A stretch of 64,000 bases of DNA. Source: Brevundimonas lutea. Its GTDB lineage: Bacteria; Pseudomonadota; Alphaproteobacteria; Caulobacterales; Caulobacteraceae. A program made the translations under genes and the position numbers. A model generated the notes under the pieces. The model was not told the DNA's origin. It did not search any database and worked only from the letters and a program-made list of their open reading frames with translations. The stretch lies in the NCBI RefSeq assembly GCF_003704105.1, contig NZ_QUOQ01000006.1:169729-233728 (forward strand), in the 5' to 3' direction. Numbering within the stretch: the first letter of the stretch is position 1; the number at the start of each line of letters is the position of its first letter. Positions 62,925 to 64,000 of the stretch are shown in pieces.

Positions 62925-63083
62925 AGCGGCCCCGGCGTCGTGTGATCAAGGCTTGGCGGCTTCCCGCTATCCAAGGCTGCAGCTTTGCTGTATCAGTCAC
63001 CTTGAGGGCAAGCCCGGTCGTGCGAAGAGTGCATGGCGGCGTGTAGCCTCGGCGCCACACTCTCCGGATTGGTGTGAGCACGA

Positions 63084-63108
63084 GGAACCGTCGCCGTTGG
63101 TCTTCGTT
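63084..63108 (+). promoter_or_regulatory. EcfG/SigT-type general stress promoter
   Basis: GGAAC (63084-63088), a spacer of exactly 16 bases, and CGTT (63105-63108) match the consensus of the alphaproteobacterial general stress sigma factor EcfG (SigT in Caulobacter). The site lies about 67 bases upstream of the outer-membrane protein start at 63175, on the same strand. Confidence 0.75.
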
Positions 63109-63174
63109 CGGTCTGCTCTGGCGCCGCGCGACGGCGTGGGGCATGTAAGTTTTTCTCACTGAATGAGGGTCAAT

Positions 63175-64000
63175 ATGAAGGTCAAGCTTCTCGCAAGCGC
63201 CGCCGTCGCCGGCTTGCTGGCTGCTGGCGCCGCCCAAGCCGATCCAAACGGCTTCTACGGCGCTGTCGATGCCGGCATGCACTGGGTCGACGACTACAAC
63301 ATGTCGTCTGACTTGGGTCCGGTCTGGGACTGGTCGGCGTCCTCCAGCGGCGGTTGGACCGTCCTGGGTCGCCTCGGCTATCGCTTTAACGAAAACTTCC
63401 GCGCTGAACTGGAAGGCGGTTATCGCTCGGGCGATATCGGCACCGTTCGTCGCGAAGGTGACAGCAACGTCGCTCCGTCGGGTCTCTGCAACCTGACTCC
63501 GGCCAACGGCGATTGCTTCTCGCCGGAAGGTGACATCGAGTCGAATTCGTTGATGCTGAACGCCATCTACGACTTCGGTTCGGCCGACTCGCGTTTCCGC
63601 CCCTTCCTGGGCGCGGGCGTTGGCGTCAACCGCATCAACATCAACACCATCGGGCGCATCCGCAATGATCGCGACGCGACCCTGGCTGCGGACGACGACA
63701 AGGCGAGCTTTGCCTGGCAGGGCCTGGCCGGCTTCGCTTTCGCTCTGAGCGAGCGCGCGAACCTGGACCTGACCTATCGCTACCTGGCGTCTGACGCCGA
63801 GTGGGATTCGTTCACGACCGGCGCCCCGGCGCTCGGAACCTTCGAAGGCGACTTCCGCGATCACTCGGTGACCCTGGGTCTGCGCTACAGCTTCGGTGCG
63901 GTTGATGCGCCGCCGCCGCCGCCTCCGCCGGCTCCGCCGCCGCCGCCTCCCCCGCCGCCGCCTCCCCCGCCGCCCCCGCCGCCGCCTCCGGCCCCGGCTC
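63175..64000 (+). CDS. OmpA-type outer-membrane protein with polyproline hinge (3' end outside the window)
   Basis: The visible 275 residues begin with a signal peptide (LLASAAVAGLLAAGAAQA). An eight-stranded beta-barrel follows (about 22-241, with GYRFNENFRAELEGGYR and RFRPFLGAGVGVN). A linker of 7 prolines, Ala, 19 prolines, Ala-Pro-Ala runs to the window edge. This is the layout of OmpA family porins, whose peptidoglycan-binding domain would follow beyond base 64000. The ATG at 63175 is preferred over 63163, since GAGG lies 5 bases before it. It is driven by the EcfG-type promoter. The polyproline hinge is unusually long. Confidence 0.88.
   Translation, partial: MKVKLLASAAVAGLLAAGAAQADPNGFYGAVDAGMHWVDDYNMSSDLGPVWDWSASSSGGWTVLGRLGYRFNENFRAELEGGYRSGDIGTVRREGDSNVAPSGLCNLTPANGDCFSPEGDIESNSLMLNAIYDFGSADSRFRPFLGAGVGVNRININTIGRIRNDRDATLAADDDKASFAWQGLAGFAFALSERANLDLTYRYLASDAEWDSFTTGAPALGTFEGDFRDHSVTLGLRYSFGAVDAPPPPPPPAPPPPPPPPPPPPPPPPPPPAPA

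Noticed and set aside
63910..63999. A CCG-type microsatellite as non-coding repeat
   Set aside because: It stays in frame with the outer-membrane protein and encodes the Pro/Ala hinge usual between barrel and OmpA domain.

Overview
The window is GC-rich, gene-dense DNA, almost certainly from an alphaproteobacterium of the Caulobacteraceae. Brevundimonas or a close relative fits best, by inference from gene content: CpdR beside an N-formylglutamate amidohydrolase, DctA/DctBD, large TonB-dependent receptors, a Pro-rich OmpA-type protein and an EcfG/SigT-type promoter. I see no insertion sequence, prophage, CRISPR array or integron. The DNA reads as ordinary chromosome, with about 57 protein genes, one tRNA gene and one candidate small RNA. 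No gap between genes exceeds about 250 bases. Many neighbouring genes share a 4-base ATGA or GTGA stop/start overlap, which is good operon evidence.

Left part (1-10.9 kb). A Fe-S scaffold-like gene, yidD and thrS (cut by the window edge) run leftward. pseB stands alone, without other pseudaminate genes. Next comes a tight six-gene operon (DUF4129, DUF4350, MoxR ATPase, DUF58, SpoIIM-like, RDD) that looks like an envelope-associated MoxR system of unknown function. N-formylglutamate amidohydrolase, cpdR and tRNA-Val(GAC) follow.

10.9-21 kb. A secreted alpha/beta hydrolase is translationally coupled to a TonB-dependent receptor. The C4-dicarboxylate module follows: dctA diverges from dctB-dctD, and two tandem DctD-type inverted repeats lie between them. 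DctD has an altered GAFTGA loop (GAFAGA), and I find no -24/-12 promoter. Between dctD and a DUF599 gene lies a likely small RNA of about 78 nt, with promoter, two hairpins, an exposed CCUCCC stretch and an intrinsic terminator.

21-42.8 kb. This is mostly metabolism and housekeeping: ppa, an MFS transporter, dapF, a DUF1223 protein, glpK with a phosphotransferase, a threonine dehydratase-like enzyme, a secreted amidohydrolase, a fasciclin protein, a LysR regulator facing a CPA2 antiporter, a TetR regulator, a Rieske oxygenase, a His-rich secreted hydrolase, cobT, an isopenicillin-N-synthase-like oxygenase, a DUF2272 protein and aminopeptidase P.

42.8-53.3 kb. An ABC exporter pair and feoAB are followed by a three-gene operon (AlkA-type glycosylase, TRIC-family membrane protein, TupA-like ATP-grasp). 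An unrecognised helical protein and alaS come next, ending at a strong hairpin.

Right part (53.3-64 kb). A leftward capsule-export cluster (kpsF-M-T-E-D) stands back to back with a trehalose operon (otsB, GH15, otsA). The window ends inside an outer-membrane protein gene that has a perfect EcfG-type promoter and a long polyproline hinge. Trehalose synthesis, capsule export and an EcfG-driven surface protein side by side suggest a stress and surface-adaptation neighbourhood.
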